A stretch of 64,000 nt of DNA from Diatrype stigma (Eukaryota > Ascomycota > Sordariomycetes > Xylariales > Diatrypaceae), in the NCBI GenBank assembly GCA_022225965.2, contig JAKJXP020000058.1, positions 1 to 64,000 on the forward strand. Reading direction: 5' to 3'. The notes beneath the pieces were generated by a model. It was not told where the DNA came from. It ran no database searches and worked only from the letters and a program-made list of their open reading frames with translations. The first letter of the stretch is position 1, and every line of letters begins with the position of its first letter. Shown here one piece after another: positions 24,724-37,683 of the stretch. The translations under genes and the position numbers were made by a program.

Positions 24724-25903
24724 ATCTGCCGACATGCATGGTTGTGGTTTGCGACGCTAGGATGGAAGGTGGGAGGGGGGAGGGAGGGGAGAGGGGCGGT
24801 GATGTGTGTACTAAGCAAGTTACTGGTTGGTTGTATGATGAACGAGATAGGCGGGCGTGCGGGAGAGATTTGGCTGTACCTGTACTGCCTCGAGTGGCTT
24901 TAAATGTCTAAGTAACTTGGTAACTATACATGTGGCGAGTTGCTAACATGCCTGGCACCTAATTAGCCTACCTACTACCAACCCAACACCACCTTGCAAT
25001 CAATATTTGGCCCCCGGTACTTATCTGTGGCAAGGTCCAAACATGATTCCTTGATACGCCGGTTCGGCAAGATAATTAAGGGAGCTCGAACTATGATGGT
25101 CGCATTCGCAACTTGTCTTGGCCTTTCCAAGCTCAACAACTCGCGCTTCTCCAGATGTCCTGGGTTAGTGTGAGGCCGCTCGGAGCCGGAGATGGACGAT
25201 TCAGAGTCTCTGCCCGCACTGTAGGGCATCAATGCAGTCCAGCATGGCTACTGCACCCGGGGGCGCAAGTATTGTCTTCGGGGTCCTACCTAGGGCAGAC
25301 ATCCTGGGAAAAGACATACGCTGGAACGAATTGGACATCACTGATTAACACCCACCTCTCAATTCGTCCATGTAAAATTTCTTGCATGAGTCACCTACTC
25401 AGCTGGAGATGTGGTGTCCTAGCAACCCTCCAGAGCAGGGGCTCACAGCCAGCCACAACTCCCAGATGCCGTGTTGATAGGCTTAAAGGCTCGCACCCCT
25501 CATCTCGTATTTGGCAGGCCAAGATCACCTTGCAGAAGAAGACGGCGATACTGCAAGTGCTGGTATGGTAGGCGATCATTACTGGTGGGATTGGTGGCTG
25601 CAGTTCAGCTCCAGCGTGGGCCGGGGGGTCATGTTGGGCATCCCGCTTAGTTATCTGCAGGATTGGTTGCATATTCCACACTGCCTTGGATCAATAAAGT
25701 ACTTATTAATAATGATGTACGTATCGGGTAGGTCGACGGTTTGTATGGCCCCTCGATAAACATGTCTGAACCCACCTCGAAATCTCCAAAGTACATAGTT
25801 GAGTGCTTCATTAAATTCCGATTGCAGGCCATACCATCCGTCTACCTTATATTCTAGATTTTCAGAATTCCACCTGAGACGCTTCACGAGTCTTCCTCCT
25901 CTC
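24724..25903. other. Intergenic region between IML1 and the ankyrin gene
   Basis: No recognisable gene. Short frames at 25113-25571 and 25511-25759 show no domain. The region just before 25904 is open in the ankyrin frame back to a TTG at 25799, but the first ATG is at 25904. Confidence 0.55.
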
Positions 25904-27715
25904 ATGCCGACCATGGATCAACAAATGGGCGATACACCCCACACAGAAACCCAGTTCGATGACCCGGGTGACGTTGCGACCGACCCGTCAAACAACCAAT
26001 ATCCCAACGATCAACCGGGTCAGCAGCCAGAGGACACTAGCAATGTAACAGATAAAGATAAATGGCACTTACAAAAGCTGTTCGCAAAGGAACACGAGGC
26101 CTCTATATTAGAAGAGTTCAACGGAATCCTAGAAGAGAAGGGAAGCGATATCAATCAGTACCGCTTCGGACGGGTAAAATATACCGCTCTCCATCTTGCT
26201 GCAATAACGGGCTTTCTGAAGATTGCTGAGGCACTCCTTGGTAATGGGGCAGATGTCAGAGCCAAAAATTGCTCTGCATCTACGCCTCTTCACAGTGCAT
26301 GCGAATTCGGTCGCAAAGATATGGTAAAGCTTCTTTTATCCAAAAACGCCAATGTCCGGGATTGTGACGATAAAGGATGGAGTCCCCTACATATCGCAAG
26401 TGCATCTGGAAATGACGAGGTCGTTTCACTCCTCCTTGATGAAGATGTTTCGGCTCTTGACGAAACGGAATATCTCCTGAATAACACGGCCTTACACATT
26501 GCCGTTTACTCCGATCATGTAAAAACAATTGACATCCTTCTGGGAAAAAGCCCCAATCTTACCATCAGAGACTCTACCGGATGGACCCCAGTGATGGCGG
26601 CACTCAAGAGAAGAAACAAGGGAATCGTGGAAAGATTGGCACAAGAACGTCCTGGGGATCACCTCAATATACCTGACAATTTAGGCAGAACACCACTGAT
26701 GGTGGCGGTCATTGACGCGTCTCTGGATATGGTTGAGGTTTTTTTGAAAGCCGAAGTAAAATGCAACATTGAAGACGAATATGGAAACACGGCCTTACAA
26801 CATGCTCTCATAAGAAAAAAAAGGGGGGATGAGTATGGTCCATACTCTGATCGTCTTGAGATCGCAAAGCGCCTCCTAAAGAAAGGGGCGATCTTGGGTT
26901 CCGAAATGAAAACACAACAGACAGCCCTACGTATTGCAGTAGATTACTGTACTCCCGAAACGACTTCTACAATTTTGCAATACATGATGGCAGACTACTT
27001 TATTGTTAGATGGCGTGTCTTCGAAGAGCTAGCAAATCATATTCCAGAGGAATCAAAAGATGAGGCTCTCATTATGGCATCACGGAGTCCGGATGGACAT
27101 GAACTTGTTCGATGGATACTTTCAGGAACCCCATCAGATGAAAGTGGTGAAAGTGCTATTGAACTGGCTACCCGCCAACAGAAGACCCTAGTACTCTGGT
27201 CGCTCTGCAGTTCCTCTCAACCGACCCTCAAGACCAAGATAGCTCTGGAAAAGGCGCTCAGTATTGCAGATAAAGAATTACAACGCTTGGAGCCAACAAT
27301 GATATTAAGCAAGAAGAAACTACCGGGTGGATTCCCCTTCAACTATAACAGGAGCATACGAGAGGAGAGTGATAGGCCGGCAACAGATCAGTCAACGTGG
27401 ATACCCGCCAAAGATATTCTAGAATATTTCATCTTCTCACAGACTTACAGACGCGTTGAACGGTTTGAGATTCCGTCACTATCAGAACCAGTTTCTGAAT
27501 TGCTAGTCGGACACGATGGCGCAGTCCTCCAGTTCTATGAGGGAAATAGTGGTGTAGGTCGTGTAGGTGGAAATCAAAATGTCAGAAAGATCATCTACGA
27601 CAGCAATCCAAGAAAGATCATAGAAGGCATGAGGAAGCGGCTCGACGACACCAAGCAAATGGTCGAAAGCATCTTTAAGGAACGGAACCCTAAAATCAAT
27701 GTCTCTAATTTATAA
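25904..27715 (+). pseudogene. Ankyrin-repeat half of a split ankyrin/CorA-like membrane protein gene
   Basis: An open frame of 603 codons from ATG. Residues 1-50 are acidic and disordered. About 90-350 hold six to seven ankyrin repeats (YTALHLAAITGFLKIAEALL, STPLHSACEFGRKDMVKLLL, WSPLHIASASGNDEVVSLLL, NTALHIAVYSDHVKTIDILL, WTPVMAALKRRNKGIVERLA, RTPLMVAVIDASLDMVEVFL, NTALQHAL). A linker region ends at a TAA, 9 bp before the left LTR of a Copia element. The frame after that TAA (GGG GCA ATR) runs straight into the host sequence beyond the right LTR (GAA AAC GAA...WIHLP), so this is a gene cut in two. In the fungal family with this layout the C-terminal half carries two membrane segments. Reading the TAA as an original CAA (one CpA to TpA RIP change) restores continuity. 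The truncated part may still be transcribed. Confidence 0.85.
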
Positions 27716-27724
27716 GGGGCAATA

Positions 27725-27908
27725 TGTCGCATTCAATAGATTACAAGTAAGGAAGAATTCGGATATAGATTTAGTTATATCGAAGAAAAGAAGCGATCTT
27801 TAATTTAAGGAACGGAAAAGCTTTTTATATATAATATACCAAGCCATTAAGTATAAATCACCTAATTATATAATCCAAGCTTTTTTATATAGCCCTTATA
27901 TTGCAATA
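27725..27908 (-). repeat. Left LTR of the Copia element
   Basis: A 184-bp direct repeat of 35223-35405. The outer end (TGTCGCATTCAATAG) is nearly unmutated and the inner end is AT-shifted (TTGCAATA in place of TCGCGACA). Confidence 0.9.
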
Positions 27909-28309
27909 TATTTCCCAAATTAGCTGCGTATAAATGTATTAATTTATAAAAAAAGTAAGTTACTAAATAAATAAAAAGTAATTTCGTAAAATTAATAAAA
28001 TGCAATTGCAATACGTAATAGTTTAATTTAATTAATATATATTTGGTTATTATATAAATAATCCCTTTCGTTATTATATAAGTAATTATCCGAATAATGC
28101 GTTATTAATTATATGCGTTCGTTTTATAGGTATTAAAGTATAAATAAAGCGCCTTTTTTATTTTGTTTTATTTTTTTTTTGGTTTTTTTTAAGTATTATT
28201 TATAAAGCGGTATATAATTTATCCGAAAATCAAAACAAAAGCGTATTTTTTATATTAACCGTAATTGCATTTCTTAAAATAAACAAAATAAAACAACTTA
28301 ATTTAAAGA

Positions 28310-28830
28310 CCCGCCGTAAAAACCGCGCCTACGTTGCCGCCAAATTTGCCGCCGCCGTTTAAAAGCGCGTTACTTATTGCGTTGCCGCCGCTTAAAAACG
28401 CGCCGCCGCCGTTATTGCTAAAAAATAAGTCCGCGTTATTGCTGCTGCCGAAAAGGCTCGCGTCGCCGCCGCCGAATTCGAGGCCGAACTGAAGGCCTAA
28501 TTTCTTGGCGCCTTCGTTTTTGCCGTCGACGACGAGCTATTTTTTAGGCCGGAAAAAGCTGGCTTCGCTAATAACGAATCGCTTTCCGGTTTAAAAAACG
28601 CGGGTGCCTTTTTTTTTCCGGAAGCTTCTTTTTTTTTGGGAAATGGGAGGTCCGATATTTCCGCGCGCCTTTCTTTTCGCCGTTGCCCGCGCCTAGTTTT
28701 GTTTCCGCCGCTTGCTTTTTTTTTTGCCGCTTCCGAAACCCCTTGTTCGCGCCGTCGTTTGGTCCGCCGCCGTTCGCCGCCGAATACCTCCCTGCCTGTT
28801 CCGAATACCGCCTGTATTTTCAAAAAAAAA
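28310..28830. other. CpG-rich block inside the Copia element
   Basis: GCC/GCG-rich sequence, conspicuous between AT-rich flanks, and almost without CpA on the plus strand while TpG is common. A minus-strand frame of 108 codons (28823-28497) is Lys/Arg/Ser-rich with no recognised fold. It lies 3' of the RT remnant in element orientation, where Copia elements usually have nothing. It may be an extra ORF, captured sequence or a GC-rich 3' untranslated region. Confidence 0.5.
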
Positions 28831-29339
28831 AAAAAAAAAAAAACAAAAAGAATAAAAGCAAAGGCAAAAATAAAAGCAAAGCGTTAAAGGCCCGGCTTTT
28901 TTCCGACGGTACGACCCGGATTATTTTTTGTTTTAAATGTATCCGATTTGTTTTAACCGAACGCTTTTACGGAATATATTTAAACGCCGTTAAGAAAGGT
29001 TGCCGTTATTAGCGCTACGTTTTTGGATATAAATGCGCCGTTTCGTAAATTATTTTATATATCCAAATGTTAATTTTTTAAAGCTAATTCCTTTGCTTTA
29101 GTTCCGTCGCCGCCCATAATCTGGCGCGTCGAATAATAATTACTTTCGAAAATAATCGCCGAAAAATAAATATTTATCCTTTTCTTTTTTTCTTGCTCCA
29201 TTAATTACTTTTAAAACGCCTTTGCGTTACGCCGTAGCCTTTGCATATTGCTTTTTTAGTTCGAAGCTAAGGGCGCCTCGAACTTTTGGTCCGCTAATTG
29301 GAATAAAAAGTCGATAGCTGCCCTCGCCGAAAAGCGGAA

Positions 29340-29475
29340 GGAAAAAAAAAACGAAAACAAAAAAAAAAAAAAAGGAAAAAAAAGAAAACGAGAAAAAAGA
29401 AAAGAAAAAGGAAAAAAAAAAGCGAAAGCGAAAACGAAAGCGAAAACGAAAGCGAAGACGAAAGCGAAAGAAATC
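29340..29475. repeat. Purine tract with GCGAAA/ACGAAA repeats
   Basis: A long all-purine-plus-CpG stretch: A/G runs followed by alternating GCGAAAGCGAAAACGAAA units. It lies inside the Copia element and produces an Arg/Phe-only frame on the minus strand that is not a gene. Confidence 0.8.
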
Positions 29476-32400
29476 CCTTCGGCGGCCCAAATGCGATAGC
29501 CGGTATTTTGCCGGTCGCTATTTTTTAGGCTCGCTTAAAAAAAAAATAATTATGCCTTCGTCGTTGTTGTTTTTCGGAATGTATTTTTTAAAGCTTATTT
29601 TGCGTTTCGCAATACGGTATTTTACGAAACTAATTAGGTTTTTAATATAAAGGCCGGTAAGCTTCTTTATGAAATTTTTCTTGCTTTTTATTAATAATTC
29701 CGATCCTTAATATGCCGTATATTTTAAAGATTAAGCAAAGCCTTAAAATATTTAAAGCTTTGTTTATTTAATGCCTTAATTAAACTATTGGCTAGTATTT
29801 AATTAATAACAAAATAAATAACCTCGAAAAATCCCTTTTTATGTTTTTATTTAAGCCATATGTTTTATATATCCATATAACGGAATTTCGTATTTATCCT
29901 TGCTTAATTATTAATAATCAATTTAATCGTTTATTAATTATTATAAAAAATCCTTTAAAGCTTTTTTAAATTTAATTAAAAATTTCGGAATAAACGTTAA
30001 AAGGCTATTATTTTTTTAGCTATATTCGAAAAAGCAAATAGCTTAACTTTTATTATAAAGGTCGATATTATATTTTATCGAATTGCTTTTTATATAATAA
30101 AACCGCTAAAAAACGTTATAATATAGCCTGCTATTAAGCGCCTTATTTTTTCGTCGTTTATAAAGAAAGCATTTTTTATTATAAGTAATGCTTATGCTTT
30201 TTTATTAAACTTTTTATATATAATTTCCAAAAACCTTATATTATATAAATAAAAGATTATTCGATTTGTTATTACCAAATGCTTTAATTCTGGATTTATA
30301 AGGAACTTTAAAAACGTAAAAATAACGTAGGTTATATTTGGTTTAATTATTATCGCTATATACAAAATCGAGTTAATACGTTTTTAATATGCTTTTACCT
30401 ATTTCTTAATAACGCTTTTCTTATATTTAATAAAAGGCTCGATTTTTATAGAAATAAAAGAAAAATTAATATTATTATTAAATCCAAAACGTATAGCAAT
30501 TTTCTTTATATATTAATTATAAGCCAAATAAATTTATTTCGTTTTACGGTTTTTATTTATTCGGATTCCTAAAAACCAAATTACTAAACCTTAATTCTTT
30601 ATTTCGTAAATATTTTATAGCTTTTTATTAAAATCGTTTGTTGCGTTTTAATTATTTTTATAATAAAGCAAAAAAATATCGTTTACGAAAAAAACCATTA
30701 AAATCGTTTCGTTTTCGTTAATAAAAAGGTACGGATTTTCGATAAACGAAATAAGCCCTAACGTTTTAAAGGTAACAAAAAACTTCTTATATTAAAGTAT
30801 AAAAAAGTCCCTTAGCCTATATAAAACTCGCTTAAATTCGATTATTATTTCGGACTATTTAAATCCTTTAAGAAATTCGTACGTTATTAATATTTTGCTT
30901 TTTTTTTTTACGTTAAGGAAAATAATAACGACGTTAAATTACCGAACCTTTAAATCGAATTTAGCTACAATAGCTATTGCCGTTTTAAACGTACGAAATA
31001 CCAAAATAGCGGCATAAATGCTTTCGATAATTTTTTTTCGTTAAAGATTTCCGTATATACAAAGCCGTAATTTCGTTCGAATAAAAAATTCGTTTTCGTT
31101 AAACTTATAAATAAATACCCATTTTAAAAATATAGGTTTATTTTAACGTTAATTCCTTTTTTAATATTTTTACGTTTCTTTTTTAATTAATATACGTATT
31201 TCGAAATAAGCATTTTCTTTAAATAAAGCACTTAAAAAATGGTTATTAAATTTCCTTTAATTTTTAGGTAATAGCTTAATAAATTGGTTTTTATATATTT
31301 TGGACATATTAAATATAACGTTTATTTTAAACGCATGCTTTTAATCGATTGCCGTAACGATTACGGAATAAAAGGTCTTATAAGTTTTACCTAAATACTA
31401 AATAATATTTTCGAACGAAAATACAAAGATTCGTAATTCGCATTAATTCATTTTTTCCTGCTTTTTAAATAAAAAATCCTTCGATTGTATTATAATAAAT
31501 ACTTTTAATAAAGTATTTATTTCCGAATTAAAAGCTTTCGAATTACTATTAAGATTTAAACGTATGCTTTTTTTCGTTAATTAAAAAAATTCGCGCATTT
31601 ATTTAATATTAAAAGTATTCGTTTTTGCTGCGCATCCCTTATTTCGAATAACGCTCGATCGTATAAAGGCTATCGGTTCGTTTTTTCTTACGATAATGAT
31701 ATTTTTTATATTTTCTTTTTCGGATATAATATAACGAAAATCTTATATTTTATTAAAGCTTTTATTTTAAGCATTAATATCGCCTTTATTTATTCGAACA
31801 GCATTTAAACGAAATGGATCCGTAATTAACGGTTCTTTATCGAAATTACCTGTTATATTTATAGGCTAATTTTTAACGTTTACATTTTCCGTATATAAAG
31901 TATTTTCGAATACGTTGCCATAAGCAATAATTAAATCTTTAATCGATTTTTTAATTTCGTAGCTATTAATAAATAATTTCGGAAAAAAAATTAAAAGTTC
32001 TTTACGAATTGTATTTTAAAAAAGTTCCTTTATCTTCGAATTTTAATTTATTAATTAGCTACTTAGTATTTTTTTTTTCGAAAAAAGGCTTATCCCTTAG
32101 TTATAATTCTAAAGTTTTTTCGCCTAATTGGTTCCATGCGTCGAAAGCTTTTAATACAGTTTTATAAGGATTTATCCTTATAGGCTAATAAAAAACATCG
32201 GCGATTTTTTAAATAATACCTTTCGGAAGCGCCTTTGTTTTTTTTTTTTTCGATATATAAAAGATTTTCTCGTTAAAGGTAATATTGTATATAATAATAA
32301 CTTAATTTAGCTTTAATATTTAAATCTTTTAAAAATTTGTTATAACGTAACTTATTAAATATCCGATATAAGTTTTTAGTTAAATCTTATACGTTCGTTT

Positions 32401-35222
32401 ATTTTAATAAGCTTATTTGGCTTTATTTAAAAAATACGTTTTGCAGCTATAAGCAAAAATAAAGCCCCAATTAAGACGGAAATCGGTTATAAGGGATTTC
32501 GTAATTTCTGGGCTGTACCAACGAAAATACTTATGGAATTATTAATTAAAAACCTTTAAGGAAAAATGCAGCTAATAAGTATTATTCGGATTTATATTAT
32601 ATAATTATGCAGTTGCATATATAATTTCGGGCCAGAATTTTTAAAATAAATTTAAAAAACTTATTATCGCAATAATACGTTTAAACAGTATATTTCCAAT
32701 TCGTTTTATTTCCTTATTGGGCTTTTTAATATAAAATAACGTAAATTCGCTTTCGATATTTTTTTTTAATACCCATTTTTCGAATTCCAAGAAATCCTTA
32801 AGCGCAATCGTTCTTATATCGTTGTTTTAACGGATAATGCAAATCGCAAGCCTAAAACGGCGTCGTACCTAGTTTTTAAAATCCTTCCAAATCTTTAAGG
32901 CGGTTTGCAATTACCGATTCCTTATAAAAAAAACCCAAAGCGTAGCATTATATTCGTTTTTAATTACCATGAAATTAATGGAATCATCGTATCTTTTAAG
33001 AAATTTAAATTAATCTTACGAAATACGATAAAACGGTTTATAAAATCGATTCTTAAATGAAATACGAATAATTATACGTTTAGCCTTTGCTTATACGCAA
33101 TGCTTATAATTGATAATTTTTGTTTCATTAATTTCCATTTTTCTGGCGTTTTTAACGAACGCTTTAAAAATACGGATACTTAAATGCCCAAATCGCATGT
33201 ATTATAAAGCTTTCGAATCCGTTCGAATACGCAAATAAGCCACTAAAGGCTTTCGTAATATTTTTTTTTTTTTATCGATCGTTAAGGAAATTATTATGCC
33301 GTTAAGGCTTATTGATATTTCGTTTGGGATATTTATATAAAAAGAAAAAGACTTGTATTTAAGGAAAATTAAATTATAAATACGCTTAAACTGGGTAAAT
33401 TAAAACCCGGGCTTTTTTTTTTCCTATTTAAGAAAATAATCCAAACCATTATACCAAATCGAAAACTTTTTTATAAAACGAACCTTTAAAATAATGTTAA
33501 CATAAAACCCTTTAATAATCGCTATATTCTTTAAAATCAGATTTATAATCCCTTTATTTTTCGAACCATTTAATACTTTAAAAAATACCCGAATGCTTAT
33601 ATTAAAAATCGAAATTATATTAATATTAGCCTTAATCGTTGCTTTATTCTTAAAAAGCTTAAAGTTACTTAAAACGATTAATTTTTTATTATTAACCAAA
33701 TACGTAATATTATAGTTATCCAAAAAAATGCTATTTATTAAAAGGTAACGTTTTTGCTTAATCGTAAAGAAATGTCCATAGAAATTTATAAAAAGCATAG
33801 GATTTATTAAAATAGCAATTACGCTTTTTTAAGAGCCACTTAATAATCCTTTCGCCTACGTTTTGAAATTATTAGGCCTAAAAAAAAAGCTTTATCCGAA
33901 ACTTTTTATTTTTTTACGTAAACTTTCCCATTAAGGAAATTTATAACGATCTTTAATACCCTTAAATTTTTCGTTTTTCTTTTTATAATAACGATTAATA
34001 TAAATATTAATTATAACGTAATTAAAAAACATGCATTTCTTTATAAGCCAATAATGCCTTTTAGTTAATCCCGGTTTTATTTAGGCTTTATCGAATTTAT
34101 AAGAGCAAATCGAAATAACGTCGGTTTTTTGCTTAAAAAATCCTCCAGTTTTGTTAAAAATATTACCTTTTAAGATTATAAATTAATCGATCCCTTTCCG
34201 TATAAAATTAAAGATTTAATTTTCGAATAAGGCAAAAAAGAAACTAACGTATTGCTTAAACGTAAAAATAAATAAACCCTCTTTATTATTAACGATTAAG
34301 TTATCGTATTTCCGTTAAGTCCAGGTAATTATAAAGCGTTTTCTTATTATAATTAAGAAATCCTTTATAACGAGCACATTTTAAATCTTAAAAAACTTAT
34401 ACGTATTAATTTCGATATAAGCGAATTATTAATCCTTAAACCATTTTTCGGATTTTACTTGGCGATTATTTATACGTATAAATATAATTCGATACCGTTT
34501 TTTAACGGTTAACTAAATTATGGTTTCAAATAAGGCATATTTTTTCTTTAATTACCTAATAAACGCCTAAACGGTATTAAGCTGCTTTTTTAAAAGAATT
34601 CGGAGCATATACAGCTTAAGTATATTTTTATTTATAATTTTAATAATTCAATTATTAATCGCAATAAAAAAAGCATTACGTTCGAATCGATACGTTCGAT
34701 TAAAAGTGTTTTATTTAATGCTAATATCGTAAATTTTTTTAAATTCGTTATTTTTAGGAAGGGCATTTTTTAAAATGAATTTCGGGATTTTATTTTTTAT
34801 ATCGTCGTTTAAATAGTTCCAAACGTATAATCGAAAATCGATAAGCTCTTATGTTTTTTAAGTTCTGCGCTTTTTAAAGGCAAAAAGAATTTCGAACTTT
34901 TCGTTTTTAATGAAAAGATCGAATACGTTTAGGCCGTTTGGATCTACGTATTTCCAAATGTTGCAAACGCTAGCGTAAAATTGTAAAAAAACGAACCACT
35001 TAAGGTAAATCTTTTAATCGAATATAAAGGCATTAATTTCGATAGGATCTTTTTTATTTGCAAAAATAAAAATTATTTTAAACGAACTTGAAATGTATAT
35101 AAAAAAAAGCAAATATAAAGCAGGAAAAAAATAATTAAATAAACGTTATTAAAATGTAAAAAATAAATCTTTAAATGATTATTTAATTTTTGCAATTAAC
35201 TTAAAATACCGGATTTATAATT

Positions 35223-35405
35223 ATTGCATTTAATAAATTATAAATAAAAAAAAATTCGGATATAGATTTAGTTATATCGAAAAAAAAAGCGATCTTTAAT
35301 TTAAAAAGCAAAAAAGCTCTTTATATACAATATGCCAAGCCATTAAGTACAAATCACCTAGTTATATAATCCAAGCTCTCTTATGTAGCCCCTATATCGC
35401 GACAC
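35223..35405 (-). repeat. Right LTR of the Copia element
   Basis: 183 bp. The pattern mirrors the left LTR: the inner end reads TATTGCATTTAATAA and the outer end keeps CCCCTATATCGCGACA. Confidence 0.9.
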
Positions 35406-35409
35406 AATG

Positions 35410-37683
35410 GAAAACGAAGCCAAGGCCGAATTCACATGGATTCACTTACCATCGACCAACGTAAGCACCACTTTGATCCAAACCTCTGATCGGAGCTAAC
35501 CAGTAGTAGATTCGTTGAATGGAAGTAGGTGTCTTCTTTCAGACGTAGTCCTATTTAGTCTGAGGTTTATGAAATGCTCACGAAACGGTATAGGATCTTG
35601 TGAAGAAGATAATGAAAGACAAAGGTTATTCCCCAGATGCTTTCCAAGGCGTAGCATCATTCTTCAGAGATAGTTGGGTTGAAATCCCAGACAGGACATC
35701 TGCTTCACGGTTCATGCGGCCTCGATATATCGAAAGGGTGTCAGAAAGCATCAACAGGAACGAAAATTATGAGGATTCAACGGATCAGACTCAGAAAGAT
35801 GTGGGGAAAAGGTGCAATGGCTTCGTTGCTGCTTCGGCTATCTATGTGAGTATTCACCCACTTACACTTTCTTTCGTATCTGACTTGAGGTGCAAGATGC
35901 CTTATCTCTCCTTTTCGACACATTGTCGAGATGACAGCACTAGCTCAGATGCAAAGCATGAAAGACGCTTGGCAGAACTTCATAATGCAAAGGCGAATCA
36001 TGATAAGCTCTTGAGGGTATATAAGCGGGAAAACGCAGTCATTCACGGATCTCCAACCTTGGACGAATCATACTATCATTTTGCCCGTGATAAAGAATCC
36101 ACTGAAGATAGACTGAAGCGCAACCGGACTCAAGTTGTCACTCATTTTCTCTTGGATGAGAAAAAGACTCCGGATCCCGAGTTCTGGACATTACTACGAG
36201 TGAATCAACTGTGGGTTTGGATCATTGATAACAGTATGTCTTCATTGACCATCACAAGGACAAGTATGTGCTGATTAATGTCCAGAATGGATTATTACCG
36301 CCACCTCTCACCCGGTTGACGATACACAGGAGAGTTTAGCGATGGATGTTCTTGACCACCTTTCCAAACAAGCAGAGGACGGGGGCAGTGGTTCCCAGCC
36401 AACATCCGTCGCCGATCTGAGTAAAGTGGTTGTTGATTACTGCATTGGCACTTACGAGAGGAAGAGAGACCAGGCAAGCAGCGAAACTGACCGGAAAGAA
36501 CCACAGGAGCTGTCAATCCGACAGATCTTCTCCCATTATATCAATGCGATTGTTAGTCCAGCCCACCAAGCGAGATGTCGGTCAGATTGTAGATGAGCCA
36601 CTAACAGCCAAGTTCTCAGGGGAGAGATGAAACACGCCTTTTCGACGACTTTTGCGAACGACAGAAGCGACCTGAACATACACCTTCTTGGAAGTCCTTT
36701 AAGCTTCTCCGCTGTTTTAATAAGCAGGAAAACACACCGGACAAGTCAAAGGAGGCTAAAGGAGAAACAGGCGCGGATCAAGCGCTACGAAGTAACTTCG
36801 ATACAATGAAAGAGTCCATCCGGCGTGCAACACAACTATCTAAGAAAGCCAAGGATGTCCGCGATGAGCTGAACATTCTGAGGACGATTGCCAGCTTCCA
36901 GTTGGCTGTTCAGAGTCGCCTAGCTAATAACGCTATGAAAAAGGAAGACCTGACGGCGCAGTACAACCTCAACGATATCAACGAACTAGATAAACTTGCC
37001 TCCCGGATCCAAGGGAATGTATGCTGAGATCTCTCACTACCGCCCAATTTTTGGGTATTGGTCCCGTGGCTAACCCATGTATAGGTGGACACAACTTTGA
37101 CGCTCGAAGAGAGTGAGATCGCGAACTTCCAAGCCGAGGTGGCAGTGAAACAAGGAAGAACCTTAATGGTGTTCACCGTTGTTACTATCCTGTTTGTCAG
37201 TATTCGCCTCTCCTCCCAAGACAATATATAATATCACATTAACCAGATCCACCCAGTTGCCCCTGTCGTTTCTCTCCTCGCTATTCGCTTTGGATGTCGA
37301 GTCTTTCCAGAAAGCACCGGCTTGGGCTCTTCCCGTCATCTGTAGGTTCTCTAGGAGCTGGCCATATAACTTAGGCATAAACCACTGACATGTCTTCCTC
37401 AGTTGGCGTCTCCCTGTTCTTCTTCGTACCTCTTGCATCTCTTGCCCTTTGGTCAGATGAGGCAGCCAAGCTTTATTATGACTTCAATGCCTGGAGGAGG
37501 CAGAACAGGTCCAACCCAGGTGGCAACCAGAACACCATGATGCATGGGTATATGGGAGGTAGCACCTCAGGCACCGAACCCCGACTGCAGAACAAGCGTA
37601 GATGGATCGGGACTCCTAGACGACGTAGGGAAAGACAGACCGATATAGAGTTGCAAGACGTTGAACCCGGCAGTGGGGATTAG
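35410..37683 (+). pseudogene. CorA-like membrane half of the split ankyrin/CorA gene
   Basis: This continues the frame of the 25904-27715 half. Inferred exons: 35410-35460 (ends WIHLPST), a short exon ending at 35528, 35594-35845, 35897-36233, 36286-36551, 36620-37018, 37085-37195, 37257-37341 and 37403-37683. All phases agree. The short exon ends TAG|GT (35526-35528) where family and splice consensus predict CAG|GT, a second CpA to TpA change. The rest has no stop. Visible: FFRDSWVEIPDRTSASRFMRPR, LRVNQLWVWIIDN, a helical region with DELNILRTIASFQ, then EIANFQAEVAVKQGRTLMVFTVVTILF-LPLSFLSSLFALD (TM1) and a second segment FGVSLFFFVPLASLALW. The LPLSFLSSLFALD turn takes the place of the CorA GMN loop, as in this fungal family, so Mg2+ transport should not be assumed. 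A basic tail follows. Without its 5' half it has no obvious start, though M at 35897 is possible. Confidence 0.83.

Larger units (their letters stand above)
27725..35405 (-). mobile_element. RIP-degraded Copia-type LTR retrotransposon inserted in the ankyrin/CorA gene
   Basis: The 7.7-kb element is bounded by LTRs whose ends are TGTCGC...GCGACA where unmutated, and flanked by CAATA (27720-27724) and CAATG (35406-35410). That is a 5-bp target duplication with one RIP-type G to A. The GGGAAA tract on the minus strand beside 27908 gives the orientation. Minus-strand remnants appear in Copia order. The protease and pre-integrase region is at 33798-33424 (TYLVNNKKLI..., ending FSIWYNGLDYFLK). An RT fragment near 30750-30660 reads NPYLFINENETILMVFFVNDI, a degraded form of the Copia V/Y-DD box. 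Stops interrupt every frame. A GC- and CpG-rich segment with Lys/Arg-rich frames lies at 28310-28800, and a purine repeat at 29340-29475. Neither is explained by standard Copia genes. Confidence 0.9.

Noticed and set aside
29227..29490. Arg/Phe-rich minus-strand ORF
   Set aside because: A direct product of the purine repeat tract inside the Copia element.
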